Source of the DNA: Desulfonatronum sp.
GTDB lineage: Bacteria; Desulfobacterota; Desulfovibrionia; Desulfovibrionales; Desulfonatronaceae
Length of the DNA stretch: 49,621 nt
Reading direction: 5' to 3'
Assembly (NCBI GenBank): GCA_011049455.1
Contig: DSBL01000094.1
Coordinates: 1 to 49,621, forward strand
In this document: positions 35,987 to 45,539 of the stretch, piece by piece
Numbering within the stretch: position 1 is the stretch's first letter
Layout of the letters: every line of letters begins with the position of its first letter
Made by a program: the position numbers and the translations under genes
The notes under the pieces: model-generated
The model's input: only the letters and a program-made list of their open reading frames with translations
Database searches by the model: none
Told to the model about the DNA's origin: nothing

Positions 35987-35996
35987 ATGCACAAGC
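35975..35996. promoter_or_regulatory. Rex-like operator over the sat promoter
   Basis: The core TTGTTAAATTATGCACAA (35977-35994) matches the Rex consensus TTGTGAANNNNTTCACAA at 12 of 14 defined positions. Outer arms GCTTGT and ACAAGC extend the dyad to 22 bp. It covers the -10 element, the place where a repressor blocks transcription. Rex is an NADH-sensing repressor, and in Desulfovibrio vulgaris it is reported to repress sat. Rex itself is not in this window. Confidence 0.65.
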
Positions 35997-36101
35997 TATC
36001 TCGCTTTGGGAAAATGCGGCTTGCCGCTCATGCGGTTCCGGACGTGCATCCAAAACAGCGATGGACATCTTTAACCCATTACGGAAAAAGGAGAAAACAC
36101 A

Positions 36102-37388
36102 ATGGCTGGATTGGTCCCACCCCATGGTGGAAAAGGTTTGACCGAGTGCCTGTTGCAGGGCGCTGAACTTGAGGCGGAAAAGAAAAAAGCCCAGGGCCTG
36201 AAAAAGATCGAACTGGCCCCGCGTGAAAAGGGCGACGTATTGATGATGGGCATCGGCGCTTTCAGCCCGCTGACCGGGTTCATGAAAAAGGCCGACTGGA
36301 AGGGTGTTTGCGAGAAGATGCTGCTTTCGGACGGAACGTTCTGGCCCATCCCGGTAACCATGTCCGTGTCCCAGGAAGACGCCGCCGCGATCAAGGAAGG
36401 CGACGAGATCGCCTTGTACGATTCCAAGTACGACGAGATCCTGGCGACCATGAAGGTTGAGGAAAAGTACGAACTCAGCGAGGCTGAAAAGAAGTTCGAG
36501 TGCGAAAAAGTCTTCATGGGCGAGGGCACCAAGACCCCTGAGGATTTCTGGAAGTTGCACGGCGAGGATCCGCACCCGGGCGTGAACATGGTCCTGGCCC
36601 AGAAGCCCGTGAATCTGGCCGGCTCCATCAAAGTGCTCTCCGAGAGCCACTACCCCAAGACATACGCCGGCGTGTACATGCGCCCCTCCCAGTCCCGCAA
36701 GATTTTCGAAGAGCGAGGCTGGAAGCGTGTGGCCGCCCTGCAGTTGCGCAACCCCATGCACCGCTCCCACGAATTTTTGGCCAAGATCGCGGTGGAAGTC
36801 TGCGACGGCGTGTTCATCCACTCCCTGGTGGGCAATCTGAAGCCCGGCGACATTCCCGCGGAATGGCGCGTCAAATGCATCAATACCTTGATTGAAAAGT
36901 ATTTCGTGGAAAAGAACGTGGTGCATGGCGGTTATCCCATGGACATGCGTTATGCCGGTCCGCGGGAGGCTTTGCTGCACGCCACGTTCCGCCAGAATTT
37001 CGGCATTTCCGACATGATCATCGGCCGTGACCACGCCGGCGTGGGCGACTACTACGGGATGTTCGAGGCCCAGAACATTTTTGACAAGATCCCCTATGCC
37101 ACGGAAGCCTGCCCCAAGCCCGGACAGGCCCTGGTCTGCAAGCCGATGAAAATCGACTGGACCTTCTACTGCTTCAAGTGCGACGGCATGGCCTCCCTGC
37201 GGACCTGCCCTCACTCCAAGGAGGACCGGGTCATCCTGAGCGGCACCAAGCTGCGCAAGCTGCTCTCCGAGGGCGGCGAGGTGCCGGATCACTTCGGTCG
37301 TGACGAGATTTTGACCATTCTGCGCGAGTACTACGCCAGCCTGACCGAGAAGGTCGAGATCAAGATGCACAAGGCCGCCGAAGGTTGA
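36102..37388 (+). CDS. sat: Dissimilatory ATP sulfurylase (sulfate adenylyltransferase)
   Basis: 428 residues, typical of the homo-oligomeric dissimilatory enzyme. It makes APS and pyrophosphate from sulfate and ATP. Motifs: [12 protein letters not shown] near 50, [13 protein letters not shown] near 210 (the QxRNxxHxxH active-site loop), [13 protein letters not shown] near 305, and [15 protein letters not shown], a zinc-binding site found in these Sat proteins. AAGGAG precedes ATG 36102. First gene of the sulfate-reduction cluster, with its own promoter. Confidence 0.97.
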   Translation: MAGLVPPHGGKGLTECLLQGAELEAEKKKAQGLKKIELAPREKGDVLMMGIGAFSPLTGFMKKADWKGVCEKMLLSDGTFWPIPVTMSVSQEDAAAIKEGDEIALYDSKYDEILATMKVEEKYELSEAEKKFECEKVFMGEGTKTPEDFWKLHGEDPHPGVNMVLAQKPVNLAGSIKVLSESHYPKTYAGVYMRPSQSRKIFEERGWKRVAALQLRNPMHRSHEFLAKIAVEVCDGVFIHSLVGNLKPGDIPAEWRVKCINTLIEKYFVEKNVVHGGYPMDMRYAGPREALLHATFRQNFGISDMIIGRDHAGVGDYYGMFEAQNIFDKIPYATEACPKPGQALVCKPMKIDWTFYCFKCDGMASLRTCPHSKEDRVILSGTKLRKLLSEGGEVPDHFGRDEILTILREYYASLTEKVEIKMHKAAEG

Positions 37389-37402
37389 TTGAGGTTTTGT
37401 CT

Positions 37403-37434
37403 GCAGTCCGGGGAGGCATGGTCTCCCCGGCTGC
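37403..37434. other. Strong hairpin between sat and aprB
   Basis: CCGGGGAG (37408-37415) pairs with CTCCCCGG (37423-37430) around a 7-nt loop, extended by GCAG/CTGC with one bulged base. No T-run follows. It probably protects or delimits the sat mRNA, or dampens read-through to aprB, rather than acting as a full terminator. Confidence 0.6.
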
Positions 37435-37484
37435 TCAGTTGGGATTGGTTGATTTTAACACTACAACATTGAGGAGGATGCATT

Positions 37485-37979
37485 ATGCCTACTTTTGTCA
37501 ATCCGGAGAAGTGTGACGGTTGCAAGGGTGGTGAAAAGACAGCATGTATGTACATCTGTCCCAACGACCTGATGATCCTGGATCCCCAGGAGATGAAGGC
37601 GTTCAACCAGGAACCCGATGCCTGCTGGGAATGCTATTCCTGCGTGAAGATCTGCCCCCAGGGCGCCATTGAAGCCCGCCCCTACGCCGACTTCGCGCCC
37701 ATGGGCGGTTCCAGCATTCCGCTGCGCAGCGGCGACTCCATCATGTGGACCATCAAGTTCCGCAACGGCAACATCAAGCGGTTCAAGTTCCCCATCCGGA
37801 CCACGGCCGAAGGTTCCATCAATCCTTATGAAGGCAAGCCCGCTCCCGGCGACCTGGAAAACGAGCTGCTGTTCACCGAGACCGAGCTGAAGAAGCCTGC
37901 GGAAGTTTTGAACAAGAAGGTTGAATTCGGCAACGCCGACTACACCCAGTGCTGGATCGAGCCGGCGTGCGGCGCCTAG
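37485..37979 (+). CDS. aprB: APS reductase beta subunit
   Basis: 164 residues. Two 4Fe-4S clusters are bound by C10, C13, C21, C25 and C47, C50, C53, C57 (CDGCKG, CMYICP, CWECYSCVKICP). A beta-sheet domain and a C-terminal tail that wraps around AprA follow, as in known AprB proteins. It passes electrons to the FAD of AprA. The ribosome site GAGGAGG is strong. 53 nt before aprA. Confidence 0.97.
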   Translation: MPTFVNPEKCDGCKGGEKTACMYICPNDLMILDPQEMKAFNQEPDACWECYSCVKICPQGAIEARPYADFAPMGGSSIPLRSGDSIMWTIKFRNGNIKRFKFPIRTTAEGSINPYEGKPAPGDLENELLFTETELKKPAEVLNKKVEFGNADYTQCWIEPACGA

Positions 37980-38032
37980 TTGCATCTGCTATTTTTTGAA
38001 CATCAACTCCAAATACATAGAGGAGGATTCGC

Positions 38033-40015
38033 ATGACAACAATTCCTTCAAAGATAGCCCCCCAAGGGGTGCCGATTGCCGAACCGGAAGTCGTTGAAAT
38101 CGAGAAAGACATCCTGATTGTCGGCGGCGGCATGGGCGCCTGCGGCGCGGCCGTTGAGGTCAAACCCTGGGCCGACAAGCACGGCGTGAGCTACCTGATG
38201 CTGGACAAGGCCGCCCTGGAGCGCTCCGGCGCGGTGGCCCAGGGTCTGTCCGCCATCAACACCTATCTGGGCGACAACACCCCGGACGACTACGTGCGCA
38301 TGGTCCGCACCGACCTGATGGGCGTGGTCCGCGAAGACCTGATCTTCAACCTGGGCTGCCATGTGGACGATTCCGTGCATCTGTTCGAGGAATGGGGCCT
38401 GCCCTGCTGGGTCAAGGAAGGCGACCACAACCTGGACGGCGCCGCGGCCAAGGCCAAGGGCCTGTCCCTGCGCACCGGCGCCAAGCCGGTCCGTTCCGGC
38501 AAATGGCAGATCATGATCAACGGCGAATCCTACAAGGTCCTGGTGGCCGAGGCCGCCAAGAATGCCATTGGCCAGGACAACTACATCGAACGTTGTTTCG
38601 TGGTCAAACTGCTCCTGGACGCCAACACCCCCAACCGGATCGCCGGTGCCGTGGGCTTTGACCTGCGCTCGAACAAGGTCTATATTTTCAAGTGCAATGC
38701 CATGCTCGTGGCCTGCGGCGGCGCGGTGAACATCTATCGTCCGCGCTCCGTGGGCGAGGGCAAGGGCCGCGCCTGGTATCCGGTGTGGAACGCCGGTTCC
38801 ACCTACGCCCTGTGCGCCCAGGTCGGCGCCGAGATGACCATGATGGAAAACCGGTTCTGCCCGGCCCGCTTCAAGGACGGCTACGGTCCGGTCGGCGCTT
38901 GGTTCCTGCTGTTCAAGGCCAAGGCCGTCAACGCCTTTGGCGAGGACTACTGCGTGACCAACGAGGCCTTGCTCACTGAATACCGTGAGAAGGGCTATGC
39001 CAAGGGCCACGTCATCCCCACCTGCCTGCGCAACCACATGCAGATGGAAGAATACCGCAACGGCCGCGGTCCGATCTACATGGACACCGCCACGGCCCTG
39101 CAGACCACCTTCGCCACCCTGGACAAGAAGCAGCAGAAGCATCTTGAGGCCGAGGCCTGGGAAGATTTCCTGGACATGTGCGTGGGCCAGGCCAACCTGT
39201 GGGCCTGTCTGAACATCGAGCCGGAGAAGATCGGCTCCGAGATCATGCCCACCGAGCCTTACCTGCTGGGTTCCCATTCCGGGTGTTGCGGCATCTGGGT
39301 CTCCGGTCCTGACCTGGACTGGGTGCCTGACGATTACAAAGTCAAGGCCGACAACGGCAAGGTCTACAACCGCATGACCACGGTCAACGGCCTGTTCACC
39401 TGCGCTGACGGCGTCGGCGCGTCCGGCCACAAGTTCTCCTCCGGCGCCCACGCCGAGGGCCGCATCGCCGGCAAGCAGCTGGTGCGCTGGTGCGTGGACC
39501 ACAAGGACTTCAAGCCCGCGCTCAAGGAAACCTCCGAAGAGCTGAAGAAAATGATCTACGCCCCGTACTACACCTACGAGGCCGGCAAGTCCGCGTCCAC
39601 CGATCCGGTGGTCAACCCGATGTACATCTCCCCGCGCAACTTCATGGACCGTCTGATGAAGTGCACGGACGAATACGGCGCCGGGACCTCCACCTACTAC
39701 ACCACATCCGCCAAAATGCTGGAAACCGGCATGCATTTGCTGGACCTGCTGGAAGAGGATTCCCGCAAGCTGGCGGCCCGCGATCTGCACGAACTGCTGC
39801 GTTGCTGGGAGCAGTACCACCGCCTGTGGACCGTGCGCCTGCATATGCAGCACATCCAGTTCCGCACGGAAACCCGTTACCCCGGCTTCTACTACCGGGC
39901 CGACTTCCCGCATCTGAACGACGATGAGTGGAAGTGCTTCACCAACTCCAAGTATGATCCGAAGGAGAAGAAGACCACCTTCTTCAAGAAACCCTACATT
40001 CAGATCATTCCGTAG
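38033..40015 (+). CDS. aprA: APS reductase alpha subunit
   Basis: 660 residues, flavoprotein of the fumarate reductase/succinate dehydrogenase fold. Motifs: ILIVGGGMGACGAAVEVKPW (FAD binding), RSGAVAQGLSAINTYLGD, NRFCPARFKDGYGPVGAW and LGSHSGCCGIWVSGPDLDW near the active site, and a C-terminal helical domain. It reduces APS to sulfite and AMP in the cytoplasm. AGAGGAGG precedes ATG 38033. A strong terminator follows, so aprBA ends before qmoA. Confidence 0.98.
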   Translation: MTTIPSKIAPQGVPIAEPEVVEIEKDILIVGGGMGACGAAVEVKPWADKHGVSYLMLDKAALERSGAVAQGLSAINTYLGDNTPDDYVRMVRTDLMGVVREDLIFNLGCHVDDSVHLFEEWGLPCWVKEGDHNLDGAAAKAKGLSLRTGAKPVRSGKWQIMINGESYKVLVAEAAKNAIGQDNYIERCFVVKLLLDANTPNRIAGAVGFDLRSNKVYIFKCNAMLVACGGAVNIYRPRSVGEGKGRAWYPVWNAGSTYALCAQVGAEMTMMENRFCPARFKDGYGPVGAWFLLFKAKAVNAFGEDYCVTNEALLTEYREKGYAKGHVIPTCLRNHMQMEEYRNGRGPIYMDTATALQTTFATLDKKQQKHLEAEAWEDFLDMCVGQANLWACLNIEPEKIGSEIMPTEPYLLGSHSGCCGIWVSGPDLDWVPDDYKVKADNGKVYNRMTTVNGLFTCADGVGASGHKFSSGAHAEGRIAGKQLVRWCVDHKDFKPALKETSEELKKMIYAPYYTYEAGKSASTDPVVNPMYISPRNFMDRLMKCTDEYGAGTSTYYTTSAKMLETGMHLLDLLEEDSRKLAARDLHELLRCWEQYHRLWTVRLHMQHIQFRTETRYPGFYYRADFPHLNDDEWKCFTNSKYDPKEKKTTFFKKPYIQIIP

Positions 40016-40030
40016 CCTGTAACGGTTGCG

Positions 40031-40064
40031 AGCTGCGGGCCGAAAGGCCCGCAGCTTTCTTTTG
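40031..40064 (+). terminator. Intrinsic terminator of aprBA
   Basis: AGCTGCGGGCC (40031-40041), GAAA tetraloop, GGCCCGCAGCT (40046-40056), then TTCTTTTG. 11-bp perfect stem. It separates aprBA from qmoABC, which therefore needs its own promoter. Confidence 0.9.
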
Positions 40065-40122
40065 TCGATGCCAACGCCTGAAGTGATCAGCATCCGCAGG
40101 TTTTGAGGAGTATGATTCGCGG

Positions 40123-40152
40123 TTGCAATCCACAGTATTTTTAGCATATACA
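40123..40152 (+). promoter_or_regulatory. Candidate promoter of qmoABC
   Basis: TTGCAA (40123-40128) and TATACA (40147-40152) are 18 bp apart in an AT-rich part of the 320-bp aprA-qmoA gap. Transcription would start near 40160, leaving a leader of about 175 nt with no gene recognised in it. No Rex-like site was seen here. Confidence 0.35.
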
Positions 40153-40336
40153 TATTCTCGTAATTTAACATATTGCTATTATTTCGGCATCACCTGCGAC
40201 AGAAGTTCAGGCATGATGAGGATATTGTCTAAGACTCGGCTGAAGGTAGGTCTTTCGAGGGGCGTACTCGCAACCGAGGTTTAGGCCATTCCATGGACCT
40301 GGGGCCCAATGTCAGGAAAACTGTACGGAGGAAATA

Positions 40337-41584
40337 ATGGAACATTCAGGAATACTTGTCGTAGGGGGCGGCTTCAGCGGAATTACCGCCGCGTTGGAAG
40401 CCGCTGAAGTCGGGCATGAGGTGTATATTGTCGAGAAAAATTCTTATCTGGGAGGGCGCGTTTCCCAGTTAAATCAATATTTTCCAAAGCTTTGTCCACC
40501 TTCTTGCGGGCTGGAGATCAATTATCAGCGCATCAAAAACAACCCGCTGGTCAAGTACTTCACCATGGCCGAAGTGGTTTCCATTGCCGGCAAGCCTGGT
40601 GAATACACCGCCAAGATCAAGATCAGCCCCAGGTATGTCAATACCAACTGTACCGCCTGCGACAAATGCACCCAGGCCTGTCCGGTGGAAACCGACTCGG
40701 AATTCGATTTCGGGCTCCGCAAGAGAAAGGCCATTTATCGCCCCCATCTGAACTCTTTTCCCCTGCGTTATGTCATTGATCCGGCGGTTTGTCTGGGGAA
40801 AACATGTTCCAAATGCGTCGAAGCCTGTCCATACAACGCGGTGGAACTTGAGGAACAGCCCAAGGAGATCACTTTGAGCGTGGGTGCGGTGATTTGGGCC
40901 ACGGGATGGAAGCCTTATGATCTTGGCAAGCTGGAAATACTCGGCTCCGGGAAGGTCAAGAACGCCATTTCCAACATGCAAATGGAACGCCTGGCCAGTC
41001 CCAGCGGTCCGACCAACGGCAAGATTGTCCGGCCTTCGGACGGCAAGGAACCGCAACGCATCGGCTTTGTGCAGTGCGCGGGATCCAGGGACGAATCCCA
41101 TCTTTCCTATTGCTCCTACATCTGCTGCATGGCCTCGCTCAAGCAGGTGACCTACCTGCGCGCGCAATATCCGGACGCGCAAATCGTGATCTACTATATC
41201 GATCTGCGCACCCCGGGGCGTTATGATAAATTTCTGCAAAAAATCCGTGAGGACGAGAATGTCCTGATGGTCAAGGGCAAGGTGGCCAAGGTTGAAGAGG
41301 ACGGCGCCACCGGCGATGTGCTGGTCACTGCCGAGGACATCATCCACGGTCTGAAAAAGGAAGAGCGCTTCGATATGGTGGTTCTGGCCACGGGCATGCA
41401 GCCGAACATGGCCGGGCAAGCCCTGCCCATGGAAATGCAACTGGATGAGGAAGGCTTTTGCATCTCCCAGGAAGATGGTTTCAGCGCCGTGGGGTGCGCA
41501 AAAATGCCTTTGGATGTCATGCGTTCGGCTCAAACCGCGACCGGTGCGGCGCTGAAAGCAATTCAAACCGTGGTAGGGAGGTAA
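40337..41584 (+). CDS. qmoA: Quinone-interacting membrane-bound oxidoreductase subunit QmoA
   Basis: 415 residues, related to HdrA. FAD-binding ILVVGGGFSGITAALEAAE, then a conserved LGGRVSQLNQYFPKLCPPSC segment. Ferredoxin-like cysteines are CTACDKCTQACP and CLGKTCSKCVEACP, near residues 110-175. C-terminal FAD part: VLATGMQPNM. Soluble subunit of the Qmo complex, which links menaquinol to AprBA. GGAGG precedes ATG 40337. Confidence 0.96.
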   Translation: MEHSGILVVGGGFSGITAALEAAEVGHEVYIVEKNSYLGGRVSQLNQYFPKLCPPSCGLEINYQRIKNNPLVKYFTMAEVVSIAGKPGEYTAKIKISPRYVNTNCTACDKCTQACPVETDSEFDFGLRKRKAIYRPHLNSFPLRYVIDPAVCLGKTCSKCVEACPYNAVELEEQPKEITLSVGAVIWATGWKPYDLGKLEILGSGKVKNAISNMQMERLASPSGPTNGKIVRPSDGKEPQRIGFVQCAGSRDESHLSYCSYICCMASLKQVTYLRAQYPDAQIVIYYIDLRTPGRYDKFLQKIREDENVLMVKGKVAKVEEDGATGDVLVTAEDIIHGLKKEERFDMVVLATGMQPNMAGQALPMEMQLDEEGFCISQEDGFSAVGCAKMPLDVMRSAQTATGAALKAIQTVVGR

Positions 41585-41587
41585 ACA

Positions 41588-43873
41588 ATGTCCAATAAAA
41601 TCGGTGTGTATATATGCGAAGGATGCGACATTGGCCCTCAGCTCAACGCCGGGCAATTGGCTGAATTCGTACAGAGCGAATACGGCGGAACCTGCCCGGT
41701 GGTGAAAACCGCGCCGGTGCTTTGCAGCCAGGAAGGCAAAGCCATGATCCAGGCGGATGTGGACGCCGAGGCCGTGGACAGGGTCGTGGTGTGCGCGTGC
41801 TCGCCCCGGGTCAAGTGGGACGTCTTCCGCTTCGGCGACAAGGCCGTGGTGGAGCGGGTCAACCTGCGCGAACAGTGCGCCTGGTCCTACACACGGCCCG
41901 AGACTGATGAAACTGCGGAGGGCGAGGTTCCAGAAACCCTGCGGATGATGGCCCAGGACTATATCCGGATGGGCATCGTCAAGTCCCAGAAATACCAGAA
42001 GGCAGAGGCTGAAATCCCTGAAGTGACCAAGACGATACTCGTGCTCGGCGGAGGGAACACCGGTCTGACTGCGGCCCTGGGCGGGGCGAAACTCGGCTAC
42101 GACGTGGTGCTGGTGGAAAAAGAGGCCCAGCTGGGGGGCTTTGCCGCCAAAATGTACAAGCAGGTTCCCTATTCATACCCTTACACCCAGGCCGTAACGC
42201 CGGACGTGGATCAAAAAATCAACGCGGTCACGGCCCATGAAAAGATCCGGGTGCTTACCAACGCCACCCTGGAGAAGCTGGAAGGCGCTCCCGGCATGTA
42301 CACCGCGGTGGTCAAGAACGGCAACGGGGAAGAAAACATCCCCGTGGGCTCGGTGGTTCTGGCCACCGGATGGAAGCCGTTCGATCCCACGGCACGGGTC
42401 GTTGTGGCTGACCAGACTGCTTGCGAGGCCCAGGACAGCGAGGCCGTGGTGGAAACGCCGGCCGTGGAAAAGGGAGAAAATGTCCTCGAACCTTTGGGAT
42501 ACGGAAAATTCACCAACGTGATCACCAACGTGGACATGGAACTGATGGCCAAGAAGGGCGATCTGCTGCGGCCCTCGGACGGACGGCCCGTCCAGTCCGT
42601 CGCCTTTATTCAGTGCGCTGGTCAGCGTTCCTCGGAAGAGGGGCATTTGCCCTATTGTTCCTCGGTGTGCTGCATGGTTTCCCTGAAGCAGGCCGGCTAT
42701 TTGCGCGAAAAGAACGAGAACGGCAAGGCGTTCATTATCTACAAGGACATGATCGTTCCCGGCGTGCAGGAGCTTTATTACAAGGCGGCCCAGGACGACC
42801 CGGGCATTTTCCTGACCAAGGGCGAGGTGGCCGAGGTGGCCGAGGATGGCGACGGCGGGATCATCGTCACGGCCAAGGACACCCTGCTGGGAGAGGATAT
42901 CGAGATCAAGGTGGACTTACTGGTGCTGGCCACGGGCATGGTCCCGACAACCCTGGCCGACCCCGTCGTCAACCTGTCCTATCGGCAAGGCCCGGCGTTT
43001 CCGGACCTGCAGCTGTTCAACGGTTTTGCCGATTCCAACTATATCTGCTTCCCCTATGAAACCAGGAGGACCGGCATCTATTCCGCCGGGTGCGTGCATC
43101 AACCCATGCTCATGGGCGCGGCCGAGGACGATGCGGCCGGTGCCGTGCTCAAGGCGATCCAGTGCCTGGAATCCATCAACCGGGGCATGGCGGTTCATCC
43201 CCGCTCCGGCGACATTTCCTTCCCCAAGTTCAACATGGTCCGGTGCACGCAGTGCAAACGCTGCACCGAGGAATGTCCGTTCGGGGCCCTGGACGACGAC
43301 GAGAAGGGCACGCCCAAGCCCAACCCGACCCGTTGCCGCCGTTGCGGTACCTGCATGGGGGCCTGCCCGGAACGCGTCATCTCTTTTGACGAGTACAACG
43401 TGGACATGATCGCCTCCATGATCAAGGAAAACGAGGTCCCGGACGATATCGACGAAGGCGGTCCCCGGGTCATTGTCTTCGTCTGCGAGAACGATGCCTA
43501 TCCCGCCTTGGACATGGCTGCTTTCCAGGGCAAGAAATGGTCCCCCTACGTAAGGTTTATCCCGGTGCGCTGCTTGGGCTCGATCAATACGATCTGGATT
43601 GCGGACGCCATGTCCAAGGGCATTGACGGCGTGCTGTTGCTCGGCTGCAAGTACGGCGACGACTACCAGTGCCACTTTGCCAAGGGCAGCGAACTGTGCA
43701 ACAGGCGCATGGAAAACATCGCCGAAACCCTGGGACGGTTGCAGCTGGAGCCGGAGCGCGTCCAGCAAAAGCAGGTGGCCATTGACGACTACGACCTGAT
43801 CCCGCAGATGATTGAGGAATTCATGAACCACATCATCGACGACATCGGCGCAAACCCATACAAAGGCTTCTAG
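41588..43873 (+). CDS. qmoB: Quinone-interacting membrane-bound oxidoreductase subunit QmoB
   Basis: 761 residues, HdrA-like with a C-terminal MvhD-type domain. An N-terminal HdrA-like cap (YICEGCDIGPQLNAGQL) precedes the FAD-binding domain (ILVLGGGNTGLTAALGGAKL, LVEKEAQLGGFAAKM). Two 4Fe-4S sites are CTQCKRCTEECP and CRRCGTCMGACPE near residues 555-595. The MvhD-like end has FVCENDAYPALD, VRCLGSINTIWIADA and LLGCKYGDDYQCHF. It is thought to sit between QmoA/QmoC and AprBA. GGGAGG precedes the start, 3 nt after qmoA. Confidence 0.96.
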   Translation: MSNKIGVYICEGCDIGPQLNAGQLAEFVQSEYGGTCPVVKTAPVLCSQEGKAMIQADVDAEAVDRVVVCACSPRVKWDVFRFGDKAVVERVNLREQCAWSYTRPETDETAEGEVPETLRMMAQDYIRMGIVKSQKYQKAEAEIPEVTKTILVLGGGNTGLTAALGGAKLGYDVVLVEKEAQLGGFAAKMYKQVPYSYPYTQAVTPDVDQKINAVTAHEKIRVLTNATLEKLEGAPGMYTAVVKNGNGEENIPVGSVVLATGWKPFDPTARVVVADQTACEAQDSEAVVETPAVEKGENVLEPLGYGKFTNVITNVDMELMAKKGDLLRPSDGRPVQSVAFIQCAGQRSSEEGHLPYCSSVCCMVSLKQAGYLREKNENGKAFIIYKDMIVPGVQELYYKAAQDDPGIFLTKGEVAEVAEDGDGGIIVTAKDTLLGEDIEIKVDLLVLATGMVPTTLADPVVNLSYRQGPAFPDLQLFNGFADSNYICFPYETRRTGIYSAGCVHQPMLMGAAEDDAAGAVLKAIQCLESINRGMAVHPRSGDISFPKFNMVRCTQCKRCTEECPFGALDDDEKGTPKPNPTRCRRCGTCMGACPERVISFDEYNVDMIASMIKENEVPDDIDEGGPRVIVFVCENDAYPALDMAAFQGKKWSPYVRFIPVRCLGSINTIWIADAMSKGIDGVLLLGCKYGDDYQCHFAKGSELCNRRMENIAETLGRLQLEPERVQQKQVAIDDYDLIPQMIEEFMNHIIDDIGANPYKGF

Positions 43874-43886
43874 GAGGAGACCAACG

Positions 43887-45056
43887 ATGGCCCAAACCAA
43901 CCGCATCGAACCCGACTTGCAGTTTATCAGAGATTTGCAGGCCGCGGGCGGAGAATCGCTGAAGAAATGTTATCAATGCGCCACATGTTCGGTGGTCTGC
44001 CCCCTTTCCCCTGAACAGAACCCCTATCCGCGCAAGGAAATGATCTGGGCCCAATGGGGTCTGAAGGACAAGCTGGTAGGTGACCTGGACATGTGGCTTT
44101 GCCACAATTGTGGACAGTGTTCCGAGCAGTGTCCGCGAGGGGCGAAACCAGCAGATCTGATGGCGGCCATGCGCAACATGGCCTATCAAAATATCGCCCA
44201 GCCCGCTATCATGGGCAAGCTGATGAGCGCTCCCAAGTATCTGCCGGTGCTTGTGGCTATTCCAGCCGTGATTTTTTTGGTCGTTTGGTTCATTACCGCC
44301 GGTTTTGGCACTCCGGTGGACGAAAACGGCAATGTTTTATGGCGGCTGGTTTTTCCGCAGACTGCGTTTATTGATCCGCTTTTTGCCTTGACGGCCATTG
44401 CCGTGGCCTTGATTTTCGCCCGCGGAGTCCTGAACCTGATCAAGACTTTTAACGATTCTCCCCAGGCCCCTGTGGGCGGAGTGCCTGTGATGGACGTGCT
44501 CAAGTCCACGTGGCAAGTGATCAAGGATGAAATCCTGACTCATGCCAAGTTCAAAAGCTGCGGGGGGGACAATACGGACCGGTATTACGGGCACATGGGC
44601 ATTTTCTTCGGGTTCATCGCCTTGTTCATCGTCACCGCCTATGTGGGCGCGGCCTACTGGCTAGGCGTCTTTACCGGCCTGGATTTGAAAACGCCCATGA
44701 GTTTGTGGAATCCGTTCAAGATTCTGGCCAACGTGGCCACCATCGGCTTGATCATCGGACTGGTGCTGGTGACCAAGCGTCGCTTGAACCTGGATGACGC
44801 CAAATTCAAGTCCTGCTATTATGACTGGTACCTGCTTGGAGTGATCTGGGTGGTCGTGCTTACCGGGATGTTCAGCCAGTTGCTACGGCTGGCCAATGTG
44901 CCCGGTATCGCGTATCCTGTGTATTTCCTGCATCTTGTGAGCATTTTTATGCTTTTTGCCTATCTGCCCTGGTCCAAACTGGCCCACTTGGTATATCGGA
45001 CAATAGCCCTGGGTTATGCCAGGAAAGTGGGCAGGGAGCCGAAGCCGCAAGTCTAG
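43887..45056 (+). CDS. qmoC: Quinone-interacting membrane-bound oxidoreductase subunit QmoC
   Basis: 389 residues, fusion of HdrC-like and HdrE/NarI-like parts. The N-terminal ferredoxin domain has CYQCATCSVVCP and CHNCGQCSEQCP. Six hydrophobic segments follow (for example LVAIPAVIFLVVWFI and GIFFGFIALFIVTAYVGAAY), with histidines in HMGIFFGF and FLHLVSIF that could ligate b hemes. It anchors the complex and oxidises menaquinol. AGGAGGAG precedes ATG 43887. Confidence 0.96.
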   Translation: MAQTNRIEPDLQFIRDLQAAGGESLKKCYQCATCSVVCPLSPEQNPYPRKEMIWAQWGLKDKLVGDLDMWLCHNCGQCSEQCPRGAKPADLMAAMRNMAYQNIAQPAIMGKLMSAPKYLPVLVAIPAVIFLVVWFITAGFGTPVDENGNVLWRLVFPQTAFIDPLFALTAIAVALIFARGVLNLIKTFNDSPQAPVGGVPVMDVLKSTWQVIKDEILTHAKFKSCGGDNTDRYYGHMGIFFGFIALFIVTAYVGAAYWLGVFTGLDLKTPMSLWNPFKILANVATIGLIIGLVLVTKRRLNLDDAKFKSCYYDWYLLGVIWVVVLTGMFSQLLRLANVPGIAYPVYFLHLVSIFMLFAYLPWSKLAHLVYRTIALGYARKVGREPKPQV

Positions 45057-45077
45057 CTGGCAAATAAAGTCTTACCC

Positions 45078-45107
45078 AAAAAACCAGGGCCTAGGCCCTG
45101 GTTTTTT
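45078..45107. terminator. Strong bidirectional terminator after qmoC
   Basis: The 18-bp palindrome CCAGGGCCTAGGCCCTGG (45084-45101) is flanked by AAAAAA and TTTTTT. It ends the qmoABC transcript. Confidence 0.93.
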
Positions 45108-45187
45108 GCGTTTGCAGGACCACTTGTCAATCAGGAAGTGAAAGGATATTAATATATGTTTTGACAAATTCACCAAGGAGCAAGTCA

Positions 45188-45415
45188 ATGAAAAAAGACA
45201 TTCATCCTGAAACACAAAAAAAGACCATCCGGTGTGCATGCGGTTATGAAAGCGAGGCGTTGACAACGCAACGCGGGGATATCCATGTGGAAATTTGTTC
45301 CAATTGCCATCCTTTCTATACCGGGAAGCAGAAATTCGTGGATACGGCCGGCAGGATTGACAGGTTTCAAAAGAAATATGCCGGATTTCGCGGTAATTCC
45401 TCAACAAGCGCGTAA
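45188..45415 (+). CDS. rpmE: Ribosomal protein bL31, zinc-binding form
   Basis: 75 residues. [44 protein letters not shown]. The CxC and CxxC pairs mark the zinc-containing (C+) form, expected under zinc-replete growth. ATG 45188 follows AAGGAG. First of rpmE-prfA-prmC. Confidence 0.96.
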   Translation: MKKDIHPETQKKTIRCACGYESEALTTQRGDIHVEICSNCHPFYTGKQKFVDTAGRIDRFQKKYAGFRGNSSTSA

Positions 45416-45539
45416 GCGGCACGTACTTCCATGATGCCTGATTGCTCCGGGCTGCGGCTAAGGAGCGCCAAGGCGCATGTGTGGCGGCGGCCTTCAAGGC
45501 AAGAGGCCGCCTTTTCCATTTTTCCAGGACCAATTCCTC

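Noticed and set aside
38048-40171. A 707-codon open frame on the minus strand opposite aprA, and similar long frames opposite sat, rtcB, amtB and qmoB
   Set aside because: They are repetitive in composition, carry no motifs and mirror strongly biased codons of the real gene on the other strand.
40140-40336. Rex-like site upstream of qmoA
   Set aside because: No TTGTGA/TCACAA-type dyad was found in the gap.
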